Assembly: GCF_001039355.2 (NCBI RefSeq)
Contig: NW_019774536.1
Coordinates: 56,326-120,325, forward strand
Direction of reading: 5' to 3'
Source of the DNA: Lingula anatina
Lineage: Eukaryota; Brachiopoda; Lingulata; Lingulida; Lingulidae
Length of the DNA: 64,000 bases
Below are positions 11,243-23,660 of the stretch, piece after piece; position 1 is the first letter of the stretch; each line of letters opens with the position of its first letter. The notes below the pieces were generated by a model. It saw only the letters and a list, made by a program, of their open reading frames with translations, did no database searches and was not told where the DNA came from. The translations under genes and the position numbers were made by a program.

Positions 11243-13783
11243 ATGGCAAACAGCAAGGACGATCGAGAGCCTACCTTACGTAGTGGAAATGATTATGATT
11301 CGGTCTTTGATCCAAATGCGTATCTAACACTATATTATAGTGATGTAGAAGGCTATAAGGCGGGACTGCTACAGTTTAGACTAAAGACACTGCATGAGAT
11401 TTTCAGTACAGGTAAGTATATGGAGAGTAACCGCTCCATTTAGTTGGTCTAATGGTTCTTCAAATCCTTATGCTCCTCACATCATACTGACACATGCATA
11501 GAGTTAGTGCGAACTACTAACTGATATAAGAATATGAAATTACAAGCCTTTGGGTGTTGTATTGAACAACACACTTACCTCGAGTGATAGAACCATGAAA
11601 GTTTTGAAAAAAAAAAAGCAAGAAAGCAAATGTACTTTTTAAGAAAGTTGAAAGCTTCTTTCCCAGAATTCGTCCATTTTTACGAACTTTAACAGGTGTG
11701 CTATAGAAAGTATTTCAATTATGCGTTTAATTGTATTGTTAGGGCGTGCATCTGTGAAGGAAAAAAAACTGGAAATGTTAATTTTGACGGCAAGTGAGAT
11801 AATTGGGACAGATCTTAGTAGTATATAAACGACGGGAGCCTTAACAAAAAGGATTATCCCTGATAGGGCCCTTTAACTATGTGTGTTATTTATTGCAATA
11901 TGCGTTTTAATATATATTTTACTACATTAAAAAGAAAGAAAATGTTTATTTTGGTTGGCATAACAAGTGTATACGCAAGATTCAAAAGGGGGGTGTTTAT
12001 TTGAATACGATGAACAGCGTTTTTATTGAATTGGATGAACAAAAAGACGCAAAGACGCGCGTTATTATTGATCTTAAAAGAGGTGTCACGCGGCTTAGTA
12101 AAACGCGTCTCACATAGTGTAAACAAACAAAGGTCCGCTTATGGTCAGCTGAAACTATTGTAATCTACAGTATGTAGAATAGTGCCACAGCAGAATAATC
12201 ATGACAACTAGCGTAGCATAATTTGTATTACACCAAAAGATGCAGAGTGTACTAATTTTCTCGCTAAAAGCTCATACTTCATTAATTGGCTTGGCGTATA
12301 TGGTTTTTATCTCCGACTAACCAACTTTTGACCCTCCTTTCCTGACACTCGCCATAACTCTCTGTAACAATCAAGGGAAATCCTTAAACCGCGCTAACGT
12401 CAAGGAGGTTGAACAGAAGGGAATGGCGTTTTGTCCGTTTTGTTATGTAAAGACAAGCAGTACACTCAAAATGATATATGCAAAAAATAAATATCTTAGC
12501 TTTATATAGTTCCAAATGGCCCTTTAAATGTAGCGCAGAAACTGAGCTATTGAATAGCCAATTTTAGTGTTCACCGGACGGCTCTCCAAATGGCACTTAA
12601 ATCGAGACACAAAATAGTTAAGCACCCGTGCCATATTTTAGGGCATATTTAAGACGAAAAAGGCCATGATATGTACTTACTTTGGGTACATGTTATTCTT
12701 AGTGCACTCGTTCACCTTGTCTTAACATACAAAAAAAGACAACATGTCAAGATTTATGTACATTTTGTATAGGCCAAGACTCTAATGTTAGTACCCGTAT
12801 TTTGATAATCATTTTCATTTTCAAGAAATACTAGTTTAAGCTGTATGATATTATATTATTGTTAATTAGGTAAGATAAAAGGAACTCGACTGCTGGACAT
12901 CGGTACAGGCCCGTGCATTCACAGTGTCATTAGTGCGTCCAAATGGTTTGACGAAATAACACTAACGGATTTTGCCGATGTTAACCGAAGAGCGCTAAAG
13001 AAATGGTGGCTGGAAGAAGATGGAGCTTGGAACTGGGACCCGTTTTTTAAATATGTGGCAAAATTAGACGGAAACGAGTAATCACAGTTTGACTTCATAG
13101 AGATGAACTTAGTAGAAGTTTTCCAAGAAAGCTCAAAATCGCAAAATAAATCTCTGCCAGTAATAATAACTTAAGTAACTGTCAAGAAAGATCGACTTTT
13201 CGAATTTCAAATTTCATGTTTGAATAATAACCTTACAGATACATTTAAATTTATATCCCTTCTAGCACAAAGTCCTAGAAAGGTCTGTTGGTGAAGTGAA
13301 AAAAATACTTCATTCGTTTATTCTATCAGTATACACATTCATCCTTCCAGGGGAAAATGGGAGAAATACAGGGAAAAGCTTCGAAAGAAAATCAAAGACG
13401 TTCTAGTGTGTGACGTCCATAAGGTGAACCCGATCTCCCCACATAAAGCCGGTCGGTACATGTATGACGCCATAACCAGCTGCCAATGCCTAGAGGTCGC
13501 CAGTGCTGATACTGAGGCATACAAACAAGCCATCAAAAACGTGGTGTCCTTTCTAAAAGTCAACGGTTACTTCGTGTTGATTGGCAATTTAAACGACCGG
13601 TTATACCATGTTGGACAAGAGACGTTTTTCTGTTTACCATTAGAGAAGGAAACGGTAGAAGAGGCGCTTGAGCAAGCGGGACTGGAAAATATCACTTGGT
13701 GTCAGTACGATGTCGGTAAAGAAGATGATGAAATGGAATGCATTTTATTTGTCGCCTCAGCAACAAAAAAGGCAGTTATGTAG
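11243..13783 (+). CDS. NNMT/PNMT/INMT-family methyltransferase, gene 1
   Basis: Cytosolic SAM-dependent small-molecule methyltransferase of the nicotinamide, indolethylamine and phenylethanolamine N-methyltransferase family. Exons are 11243-11411, 12870-13077 and 13351-13783; phases join exactly to a 269-residue product, close to the 264 residues of human NNMT. Exon 1 carries the N-terminal substrate-side tyrosines (YLTLYYSD). Exon 2 carries the SAM-binding motif LLDIGTGPC (64-72) and the acidic TDFADVN strand. Exon 3 has LDGNE-GKWEKYREKLRKKI across the junction, then DVLVCDV, the family's SLLK-type helix (SFLKVNGYFVLIG), YHVGQETFFCLPL and the C-terminal strand FVASATKK. The substrate cannot be read from the sequence. 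The start was chosen at ATGGCAAACAGC because it aligns with the paralogues; an in-frame upstream extension is not supported. Confidence 0.88.
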
Positions 13784-13825
13784 ATATGCACAAATAAGTA
13801 GAATAAGCTTTGTGCTGATACTTAA

Positions 13826-14161
13826 AGGGATAATAACCATTCGTTTTGGCCAAAAAATGAATTTTCCTGGAGTAAACAACAATTTTCCCATGCTTACCAA
13901 TGGTTAATGAATCCATTTTTACATTCAAAGTTAGTCCCTGGTTTTTTTCTAAAAAGTTTGGTTTTTTGTTGAAATCTCTTAAGAGATTTTAACAGAGTAT
14001 AGCCATCAATGGAGGTCACGTGGTCTGAAGACAAGCTCAGATATCAGAATAATAGCTATAACTGCTGTTTTTGTCGTAAAACAGAATATATTATATTTCT
14101 GTGAGTTATTCACAATGTTTTTATTGTGAAATATAGACCTCATACGAAGAGTTATTATCCC
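13826..14161. mobile_element. MITE with AGGGATAATAAC termini flanked by TTAA (block A copy)
   Basis: TTAA-AGGGATAATAAC at the left and GTTATTATCCC-TTAA at the right, arms inverted for about 20 bp, 336 bp between. The centre of the left arm region holds a perfect palindrome around CTCTTAAGAG. The TTAA flanks suggest piggyBac- or Kolobok-type insertion; the class is inference. It lies 40 bp after the gene 1 stop codon, so it probably forms part of its 3' UTR. Confidence 0.7.
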
Positions 14162-14612
14162 TTAAATCTGGGAAGAATAATTCTCTGATGACATGTGCTC
14201 ATGGCTATAGAGGAAATATATTTTTTCTTGTTTTAACTTACTAACACATAAAATGTGTCAAAACCTCTTGACCAAGTGTATTAAGTCATATAGCATGGTA
14301 TTATATCTAAAGGGCAATGTCTTTTTTATATCTAGACACCAAAATATGTTGAGAACGATCTTAATTTCAATCTCGTCATGTAAAAAGGTATAGCGAATCT
14401 TCAAAAGAGATTCAAATTTTCACAAAAATACCATTTTAACACCAACACGGCGATTATCGCAATTATTCTGAAATCCGTACTTGCCATCGGATCACGTGGA
14501 CCTTCATAGATGGCTACCCTCCGTAATACTCTCTTAAGAAATTATTATTAACCCACATTTTAAAAAGAAAAAAAGGGTTGACTAACTTTGAATGTGAAGG
14601 GATTCACTAACC

Positions 14613-15229
14613 GATTCTAGGACAATTCCCCCCCAGGACAATTCCCCCCCNNNNNNNNNNNNNNNNNNNNNNNNNNNNNNNNNNNNNNNNNNNNNNNNNN
14701 NNNNNNNNNNNNNNNNNNNNNNNNNNNNNNNNNNNNNNNNNNNNNNNNNNNNNNNNNNNNNNNNNNNNNNNNNNNNNNNNNNNNNNNNNNNNNNNNNNNN
14801 NNNNNNNNNNNNNNNNNNNNNNNNNNNNNNNNNNNNNNNNNNNNNNNNNNNNNNNNNNNNNNNNNNNNNNNNNNNNNNNNNNNNNNNNNNNNNNNNNNNN
14901 NNNNNNNNNNNNNNNNNNNNNNNNNNNNNNNNNNNNNNNNNNNNNNNNNNNNNNGGAGAAATAAAGCAATTAAAAGTAACAGTTAATTCATCAAAGGGCT
15001 ACCTGGATGAGTGAGATCATCTGTTTACCCCTCCTTTACCTGGAGATATATATTCTTTGATCAGATTTTAATTAAATGTTCTGTACTTCTATCTCGAAAA
15101 TGTCATGTACTTGTACTCCATGAAAATAAATTGTTTAATAAAATAAATATTATCTATCCTTGATTTGCATCATCACACTAAGAAATATTCAGAAAATGAA
15201 TGAAAAGAACTTTGAACTTTGTATTCTTT

Positions 15230-15266
<37 letters not shown>

Positions 15267-15321
15267 TTCGGGGGGGAATCGTCCGGGGGGGAATTGTCCG
15301 GGAGGGAATTGTCCTGATACC
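14613..15321. mobile_element. inserted element with tandem GGACAATTCCCCCC termini and 8-bp target duplication
   Basis: Present in block A and absent from block B. The target CACTAACC occurs on both sides (14605-14612 and 15322-15329), and block B has one uninterrupted TACTAACC at 24104-24111. The ends are inverted: CTAGGACAATTCCCCCC at the left (two tandem copies visible before the gap) and three GGGGGGAATTGTCC-type copies at the right. The interior includes a (TA)n run near 15234-15264 and a 304-bp sequence gap. An 8-bp duplication fits hAT-like elements, but the termini do not look like canonical hAT ends. Confidence 0.8.
14651..14954. other. assembly gap (304 N)
   Basis: Run of N inside the inserted element. 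It begins immediately after a C run and probably reflects difficulty with the repeated GGACAATTCCCCCC termini. Confidence 0.98.
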
Positions 15322-15329
15322 CACTAACC

Positions 15330-16614
15330 ATTTGAAAGTACGGGGAAATTGCCATTTACCCCAGGAAATCCGTTTTATGGCACTTTTCCGCCAAAATGTT
15401 ATTAAATAAAGTTTAAAATGTTCAAACGTCTAAATTTTAAGTATGTTTTTTCATGAAATCCAATAACTATCTTAATTATTATTAATATTTTTTACACGTA
15501 TATTTCTATGTTTTGTAATTTTTACATTTATTTTCATCAAATTCTATGTTATACAGACCGTTCAGGGTCCGTAGTATTTCCTCACACAACCGTTATTACC
15601 TCATGAACAGTAAAGACTAACCATTTTTCTAACATTTAAGTGATCATACGACAGAAAATAGTTTATGTTATAATACAAACACAGCTGGATTTGACGCAAG
15701 CTGAAACGCAAAGAACGGCCAAATCTTCTTATAGTTAGGCTACATGTACCTATATCTTATAATATCCATATTGGCCATTTAAAACAAAATAGCTTATTTC
15801 AAATAAATTATCAGAAATTTTGTGAAAACTTCTGGGATGTTAAATTTATCAATTTTCCTGAAATCACCAAGTAGGACCCTACCAAGTATCCAAAACCGTT
15901 GAGAAAATAAAAAAACCATGAAGCCGTCTTTGAGTTCTTTATTTTAATATTGGACTGCTCGTCACTATATGCTACTTTAAGCCTATGTATGGTTAAATAA
16001 TCAGTTATAAAATATTGAAACACTTTTTATTTATGGAAGTGAATAACACTAAGTTCTAATTATGCTCAATGTCGATATGCCTCCTAAAACTACCAAACTA
16101 CCAAACGGGAAAGGGAAAGGGACCAACAACAGGTTCAACCATCCACGGGAATTGGGTAATGCGTATACGGACTTATGTTTTTTTAATGTTGTCAAAAATT
16201 TTAGCATTGACAAAATTGTAGAAGATACGAAGGCCACGAATCTGCCCTACATTTTTGTATTGCCACCACCTGCCAACGTGGAGGCCTCGTGAGAGATCCA
16301 GTACGCACTATATGGACATCGCATGGCAAATGTAACCTAGGCTTTTGTAAAGGCCAAGAAACATTTACAGGCAATGTGATTATATCCCCCCCCCCCTTCT
16401 TGAAAGCACCGTGACCAATAAGACCACTAAAACGGATACTCGTCAACTGTGTTTATGAACTGGTACTATAGCTTAGGCCTATCAGTGGTATATTGCGGTA
16501 GAGGCGACAGTGGTCAAGGTCAAAGATATACGTATGAACTATAAACAGCAGGCCACCTTTAAACAGGAAGCTTGTAGAAAACAGGTCACCGCAGATCGAA
16601 CACAATATACTGGT
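15330..16614. other. intergenic between NNMT-like genes 1 and 2 (block A)
   Basis: Non-coding and matched in block B by about 24112-25389. The short open frame around 16062-16292 is conserved in block B only with a frame-changing extra T, so it is not a gene. A C run lies near 16387-16396 and is expanded in B. Confidence 0.6.
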
Positions 16615-19389
16615 ATGTCTGTCGACGACAAAACGCCGGAGCCTGCTATACGCAGTGGAGAGGACTACAACACCATCTTTGATGAGCAGTCATACTTGAA
16701 AGCATACTATGATGGCGTAGGGGGACATCCCGATGAGCCGGAGTTTATGCCTTTCGTTATTAACACCCTGCATACCATATTCAATTCAGGTGTGTCGATG
16801 AAGTTTTTAGTTTAATAACAACTATAGTAGCGCCATTAGATCGGCGAATAGTTAATTTAATGCCCAGAATATAATCGTATTTCTGACTTTGTCATAAGAA
16901 AGTCACGAGCTCACCTGTACAACTTTGTGCTTGATCGGAGCTCACGGCTTCATCAGAAAAGTGTATCCGATCTCAATGAAAGAAAAAACGATCCACATTT
17001 TAGTCCAGGAAAGTCACATTTGACTGCTGAGCATTTGGTAATCCTGTCGACTGCGCCATTTTTGTAACCGAGGCACGACAACAAATGTATTGTCCTTTTA
17101 GAAAAATCTTTATTCGTACTATCTACACAGCCGATCACTGGTGTATCTCACTTTGAATTACGCGCCAACCGCTTTTATAGTCCAGGGTCACATGACCCAC
17201 GTGACATAAAAAGGGCGCTAACACCAGTATGCATATTCATATCACATATTTATATACAAGAGCTATTTATAATAAGGCACTTATATCAATGTACGCTACA
17301 ATATACTATTACATATATATATATTTATACCTGTGAATACATGAAATACATGTAGGCCTACCCTATTACATATATATATCACTAGCACCCTAGTTTTGTC
17401 TAGAAGCATACGACAAATATATTTGAAGTTCCTTAGGTAGTAGTAAAGCGTCTTACATTTTTTTGAAACACTGGCAACAAGGATGGTGAGTGCTTGACAT
17501 AGTTTCCATTAACTTATTTCCAGCCGATATATGGTGACTCATACTTCTGCTAGGGGTCGGGGGGACTCCCAAGCCGGACGTTCCTTGAGTAGAAGTGGCA
17601 TTTTGTCTCTTATACACACAAAACACTTAAAATATTATGTGCGCGTAGCCTACATATTCATATCTTGGCTTTCTTCGTCCCAAATGTGCCCATCAAATAG
17701 GCCTATAGCACAGTCCATTTCGGACTTCTCCAATTAACTCAAACTGTGGTCTTTTTAAAATTTAGTAGTATGGGCATTTGGAGAACGGGGTCTGACGCAA
17801 GCATGTTTGGGTAATATCTTTTGAATAAAGTTATAAATGTGATATTAGAAGGTCAGTTTCAATCGCTTATATATATAATTGCACCTCAGACTGGTAAGTG
17901 TCTCTTCACGTACAGCATACTTTTATTGAGAGCACATCTGTAGAAGTAGAACACATTCTTCGAGCCCCTGAACTTTAGGTCTGAAGCTTCAATGGATATA
18001 CAAACTCCTCATTGAAAATTTTATATTGTTTAATTATAATGTAATGAGCAACAATTACTACTTGTCTCTTAGGTCAGATTAAGGGTTCTCGTCTGCTGGA
18101 TATTGGTAGCGGCCCTTGCATCCACAACGTCATAAGTGCATCTAAGTGGTTTGACGAAATCACATTCACGGACTTTTCCGATGTTAACCGAAGAGCACTG
18201 AAGAAATGGTGGCAGAACGAAGATGCAGCTTGGAACTGGAAGCCGTTCTTCAAATATGTTGCTAAACTAGAAGGGAACGCGTAATTATAATTACTTTCAT
18301 TTAACAAAAGGGGTTTCTTGTCAGGATATGATTTAAATTTAACATGGCAATGTAAAAATAAAGCTTACAGTTAATATGCTGCATTTAACACGCGTTTACT
18401 GTGTAATTGCAAAGAGTAGCCTATATTTTAAAGATGCATACAAAGTCAATTTTTTGACACAAAAACCAACCAAATGCCAGCACATAGTTTCAAGTAGTAT
18501 AACTAAGAGAATTACCAAAAGGCATTGTTTAATTTTACCCAAAAATGATGTTTGAATGGATTTTTCTACTTGCATTCTATGCTGTATGTCAATGGGGCAG
18601 AAAAGTAGGTCACGAAAGTAGGTTAAAATTCTGACCAAAAATTTAAAGAAAGGAGGGCTATAAAGCTCTTTTATGGCTGATCGAGTGATCTGTTCAGTTT
18701 ATCCCTTGGCATCTCGAATTTATTTGAGTCGTATAAGAAACAAGTAGAAGTGGTTTATATGTGTTACTGGGAATCCACGCTCCACCGATGCTGGGCTCGT
18801 ATGTACCTTTAATGCATCTCTGAGATAAGAATCCCTTGGAGTCATCATCGGTAAGGTATAACTTCTAGAATATCGTTCAAGATGCCAGTAATAGTGTCCG
18901 AATGCCTTTTCATTTTTGCCAAAATCACATCCCCAAGTAGTTTTTTGTTTCGTTTTCAGAGATAATTGGGAAGAAGACCAGAAGACTTTCCGGAAGAAAA
19001 TTAAAGATGTTCTTCACTGTGATATCAATAAAATGAATCCAATCTACCCCAACCAATCTGATCATTTCGACGCTGTGACGAGCTCCTTGTGTATAGAAGC
19101 AAGCTGCGCAGACGTCCACGCCTACGAACAAGCAGTCAAGAATGTCGTGTCTTTGTTGAAAGCTAAGGGTCACTTCTTGTTGGTAGGCGTTCTTGGCGAA
19201 TCCTATTATGATGTAGGTGGAGAGAAATTTTTCTGTTTGCCATTGACGAAAGATGAGGTAACGGGAGCTCTAGAGAAAGCAGGACTTGAAAACATTGCCT
19301 GGTATCCTTATGATACTAAAAGTGCTGACACGGTGTCTGATTTTGCTGGTTGTTTCATCGCTACAGCAACCAAAAAAGAAGATGTGTAA
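16615..19389 (+). CDS. NNMT/PNMT/INMT-family methyltransferase, gene 2 (block A)
   Basis: Intact three-exon paralogue: 16615-16789, 18073-18280 and 18960-19389, giving 270 residues. It begins MSVDDKTPEPAIRSGEDY, with YLKAYYDG in the N-terminal lid. The SAM motif LLDIGSGPC is at 66-74 and FTDFSDVNRRALKKWW follows. The last exon opens DNWEEDQKTFRKKIKDVL and contains SSLCIEASCADVHAY, SLLKAKGHFLLVG, ESYYDVGGEKFFCL and a C-terminal FIATATKK. Splice positions are identical to gene 1, so the two arose by tandem duplication of the whole gene. The copy at 25390-27298 is nearly the same and may be its allele. Substrate unknown. Confidence 0.88.
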
Positions 19390-22300
19390 ACTTTTGTTGA
19401 CTCATTCGTGCTCTTTGAGAAATCTTTTATATAACTTTGCGCCGCCATTCCGTTAGCATCAGACTCATAATATTGAACTTTGGCCCAGATTTCTTGGGTG
19501 AGGCGAAGAGGGGGTACAATATTAGACCACATTCCCATACCCAGAACGATCTAGAGCGGGATCGGTCCATCTCCGAGTAGATTCTTGCTAAATCGCTTTC
19601 AGCTTAAAATGTTGTTTGTTTCTTGGAAATCATCTAGAACAAATAATTTACGTTACATTAAGAGCAGTACGTATAATCAAAAACAATCCCACAAAAAAGA
19701 ACAATAACAACGAGGATAATGATGACAAAGACAGTTTTTGCTTTACTGTAAGAATCATGTAAAATGATTAGTAAATGAACCTAAAAACCACAGGAAAAGA
19801 GTACAGTACCACATTATTCTTCTGTGATGTCCCTTTCCTTTCCATTTTCGGTTAAGTGATTTTAACGAATTTAATAAAAGTGCCATATGTACCCCATAGA
19901 AGAATATACACAAATGGAAACTTCTGAAACAAAAAAATTCGGATGGTGCTCATTAAAAATTCTTTTAATATAGAAATTGCCATCAGATAACCCACAGGCA
20001 AATTACACCTACCATAAAAAGGCCTGCATCGTTCAGGCATTTGTGAATCCGAGCCACGTTTACTAACGAAAACTCCAGTTTTTTTGTTTGTCGAACCGAC
20101 GACAATATTGCCAAACTTGGTATAAAATATTTTCACAATGGAACATGTCTAGGGTGATTTGGATTCAACGATACTCCGAAATATCGATTCCTTTTTACGT
20201 CAATTTATCGCGAAAATAATTATCGACATCCTTCCTTTTTCCCTAGTTTTGAGTTTTTTTTAAATGGTGTATCACTAACATATTAAACTGCATGGTAGAA
20301 GACACTTGTATTTTTTCTCGAATAAAGCAGTGTTAATCAACAACAAGAATACATTCAGTCATATCTTCAGTCATATCATGTGAACAGTTTCAGCCACAAC
20401 GTCACACCTCAAATGAACCATACATGTTGTAATTTGCACAGCAATAAGTTGCTCAGTGCAGTGCGAGTTTATTTCCAGAATAGTGCACCATTTAAATGTT
20501 AAACGTTGAATCTTAAATGTAAGCCTATTTTGTTTTTGAAAACCACAATGAAAACAAGCACAATTTTCACAAAAATGTGTGTGCGTGTCTGTGTGTGTGC
20601 GCGCGCGTGCGTGCCCGTTTTCAAAATACAGGGAGAAGGCAAGGGGAGGTTCTTTGCCACGCACATGCATTTTGCTGGATCTCGGCAAAGAAGTTGGCAG
20701 GTTTGAATTATAAAAATAACGTTTGATAACTTAATCAAAAATGACAATTCAATACCCTACCAATGCAACGAAATTTGAACTCAGATTAGATTAACTGAAA
20801 AAAGTATAACGTGTTGAGAAAATTGAACTGCGGTTGGCTGAGCACTCAAATGTAAACAATAAAATCGAAGAAAATGGCATATAGTTCAAGATTTAAAATT
20901 CTTTGATATTGCACAAAAGATATAAGGCCATTTTGTAAAGTAGAATGCCAGGGTGATTTGATAAAGACTACTTGAAGTACTGCCGAAAGGAGAAGTCATT
21001 AACTTTAAATCTTTAACAGGAGGTCTTTAGAGTTGACTACGTACTTTTGCATTGAAACTGACAAATAGACTGACAACTTTATTTTAGCTTACAACTATGT
21101 TTTTGTTAATATCTCTGCGTGATAAAGCCTTCGAATGACCTACATTAAAACTTACTATACAGTGTTTATATCTTATCACCTTCCATTTGTGTATCTTACT
21201 CGGGTAAACTATCAAGTGATTATGACACACAGTGCTCGACCTAAACTGAAAGGTTCACGCAGAACCATGTGTCTGCGTACCTACATGTACATGTACAACA
21301 AATATATTTATTATTAATTTCATCATCATTATCATCAGAATCATTTTGATAGCATGGTTTTTATAATGCATCACTCCAGGTTTTACAGAATCAAGGGTGT
21401 TTCAAAGAGAAAAATGAATATTTAGATCATATTACCAGCATATGCACAGATTAGTCATCTTTTGTTGTTCCACATGGTATTTGTATGGTTACAATAGTTT
21501 TAGATTGTTAAAGCTGTTTCAGTAACATACAAGACAAAGCTATCAGGAATTGAGATTAAAAAGAAAGAAAAGCCTACCTGCATTGCGTTAGTGGTATCCA
21601 GCACATCCAATATATTGCAATATATATACATATAACAACTATAGCAAGACGTCTCACCTAAAGTGCAACTAACGTCAGAATACGCGCTATTTTTGCCTCA
21701 CCCGTAATTGTTTAGGGTGGAAAAATCTAATTTAAGCTACTGTATATTATTTGATAACTCGTTATGTAGAAATGAAAATATCGTGTAGACCTATTCGAAG
21801 GTACGTTAGTGTAATCTAGGACCCAACACACCATGTTCACATTGGCGCAGTCAAGCATTAAAATAAGACAGAATATTGCAGATATGTACATGTACTGGTA
21901 TATGTGATGCCAAGAGACTAACGGATGGCAGTATATGTTTGTTCCTATCAGATATGGTCATTTGTTTTGAGATTGACCAGTTTTCTTCTTGTGCAGACGT
22001 AGAAAATATGGACTTTTAGAAATATGGCACCTTTCTTACCATCAGATGTTTTGAAGTGACACATACTGACACAAGGCGTCTTTTAATAAGCATGTTAATA
22101 AAATAAAGCTTCGTGTAGTCCGATACACTCCTCACTGACTCTTCAGAGTTGTGCTCATAACCACCTTGGATACATCACAAATAATTCACATTCTACATAA
22201 GATAGAAGAAGATCACTTGACGTTGGAGATATATATGTCCCCTCAACAGGCATTTGTGAATATATTCCACTTAAACATATCTTGTTTTGTTTTGCGGAGA

Positions 22301-22455
22301 GCTGGCGGTAATTCTAGCTGCTATTGACGCGCCGACTGAAATTTGTCATAACGTCATAGACTGTAATGCCATGTTACATTTATCATAGCAAATTTGCTGT
22401 CTGGACTGACAGAACCTGAAATTGGCAGGTACAGGAGAGGTGCATCGCTCCTTTT
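19390..22455. other. long non-coding stretch after gene 2 (block A)
   Basis: No gene recognised. It contains a half-copy of the GACCCCATTCCCAT MITE (19530-19612), a GT/GC-rich microsatellite near 20576-20614, and an AATAAA at about 19870 that could end gene 2. It is collinear with block B 27299-31270. Confidence 0.6.
19530..19612. mobile_element. MITE, GACCCCATTCCCAT family, half copy (block A)
   Basis: Reads GACCACATTCCCATACCCAG and runs through the GATCTAG and GCTAAATCGCTTTCAGCTT part, then stops at the centre. Only one arm is present. The same half copy occurs at the equivalent site in block B, so it predates the split of the two blocks. Confidence 0.7.
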
Positions 22456-22456
22456 N
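22456..22456. other. single-N contig join
   Basis: One N directly where block A ends (after GCATCGCTCCTTTT) and an unrelated sequence starts. Block B continues through the same T run into the GPCR flank. Confidence 0.9.
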
Positions 22457-22735
22457 CACTTGAATGAAAATGACATCATAAGCCTGATGGCCACCAGCTG
22501 TTCTATGTTTCTTGGAAGTATGTATCATGTTATCAAGTCCACAAAGTTCACACTCAATGTACAGTACTGTGGCCAGGCCTTTATCTGTCACCTTGGAGAC
22601 AGTGTCATTTGACAGTAAAAGCTGAGACTGACAGTACACACATTTATCAAGCTGTTCAGCAAAATACTGGAGGTCAACGAGCCTTGTCCCATATAAAACT
22701 CCACTGTTTTTATCAGCAGAACAGTCACTAGTGCA
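22457..22735 (-). mobile_element. Mutator-like transposase fragment
   Basis: On the minus strand an uninterrupted frame reads ICTSDCSADKNSGVLYGTRL, then VDLQYFAEQLDKCVYCQSQL, then KGLATVLYIECELCG. The C-x2-C ... GLA ... C-x2-C pattern matches the N-terminal part of the Mutator-like transposase family common in invertebrate genomes. Only about 90 residues are present. It is bounded by the N join at the left and the start of block B at the right. Confidence 0.55.
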
Positions 22736-22848
22736 GATACATTTAAATTTATATCCCTTCTAGCACAAAGTCCTAGAAAAGTCTGTTGGTGAAGTGAAAA
22801 AATACTTTATTCGTTAATTTTATCGGTATACACATTTCATCCTTCCAG

Positions 22849-23281
22849 GGGAAAATGGGAGAAATACAGGGAAAAGCTTCGAAAGAAAATCAAAGACGTT
22901 CTAGTGTGTGACGTCCATAAGGTGAACCCGATCTCCCCACATAAAGCCGGTCGGTACATGTATGACGCCATTACCAGCTGCCAATGCCTAGAGGTCGCCA
23001 GTGCTGATACTGAGGCATACAAACAAGCCATCAAAAACGTGGTGTCCTTTCTAAAAGTCAACGGTTACTTCGTGTTGATTGGCAATTTAAACGACCGGTT
23101 ATACCATGTTGGACAAGAGACGTTTTTCTGTTTACCATTAGAGAAGGAAACGGTAGAAGAGGCGCTTGAGCAAGCGGGACTGGAAAATATCACTTGGTGT
23201 CAGTACGATGTCGGTAAAGAAGATGATGAAATGGAATGCATTTTATTTGTTGCCACAGCAACAAAAAAGGCAGTTATGTAG
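22849..23281 (+). pseudogene. orphan terminal exon of NNMT-like gene 1 (block B copy)
   Basis: Acceptor CCTTCCAG followed by 433 bp almost identical to the last exon of gene 1; the encoded protein differs only by A-S-A to A-T-A near the C-terminus. No exon 1 or exon 2 lies upstream: the block B homology begins about 113 bp before it and a transposase fragment precedes that. So this is a truncated duplicate, or the allelic last exon of gene 1 on a contig that starts too late to include the rest. Confidence 0.8.
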
Positions 23282-23323
23282 ATATCCACAAATAAGTAGA
23301 ATAATCTTTGTGCTGATACTTAA

Positions 23324-23660
23324 AGGGATAATAACTCTTCGTTTTGGCCAAAAAATGAATTTTCCTGGAGTATACAAGAATTTTCCCATGCTTACCAATG
23401 GTTAATGAATCCATTTTTACATTCAAAGTTAGTCCCTGGTTTTTTTCTAAAAAGTTTGGTTTTTTGTTAAAATCTCTTAAGAGATTTTAACAGAGTATAG
23501 CCATCAATGGAGGTCACGTGGTCTGAAGACAAGCTCAGATATCAGAATAATAGCTATAACTGCTGTTTTTGTCGTAAAACAGAATATATTATATTTCTGT
23601 GAGTTATTCACAATGTTTTTATTGTGAAATATAGACCTCATACGAAGAGTTATTATCCCT
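23324..23660. mobile_element. MITE with AGGGATAATAAC termini flanked by TTAA (block B copy)
   Basis: Same element as at 13826-14161, with better-preserved ends: TTAA-AGGGATAATAACTCTTCG at the left and CGAAGAGTTATTATCCCT-TTAA at the right, a perfect inverted match of about 18 bp. Confidence 0.75.

Larger units (their letters stand above)
13238..22455 (+). repeat. duplicated block A of the methyltransferase region
   Basis: From CAGATACATTTAAATTTATA to AGGTGCATCGCTC this stretch matches block B (22736-31270) in order and orientation, at high identity (my estimate is mid-90s percent or better). Block A has extra pieces at 14613-15321, about 16835-17375 and about 18415-18815. It contains the terminal exon of gene 1 and all of gene 2. 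It ends at a single N. Confidence 0.85.

Noticed and set aside
16049-16292. Short open frames on both strands before NNMT-like gene 2
   Set aside because: The plus-strand frame changes between blocks A and B through a single-T indel, and neither protein shows a domain or splice partner.
20576-20614. Possible CpG-like regulatory island
   Set aside because: It is a GT/GC dinucleotide microsatellite, repeated at 29396-29440, with no nearby gene start.
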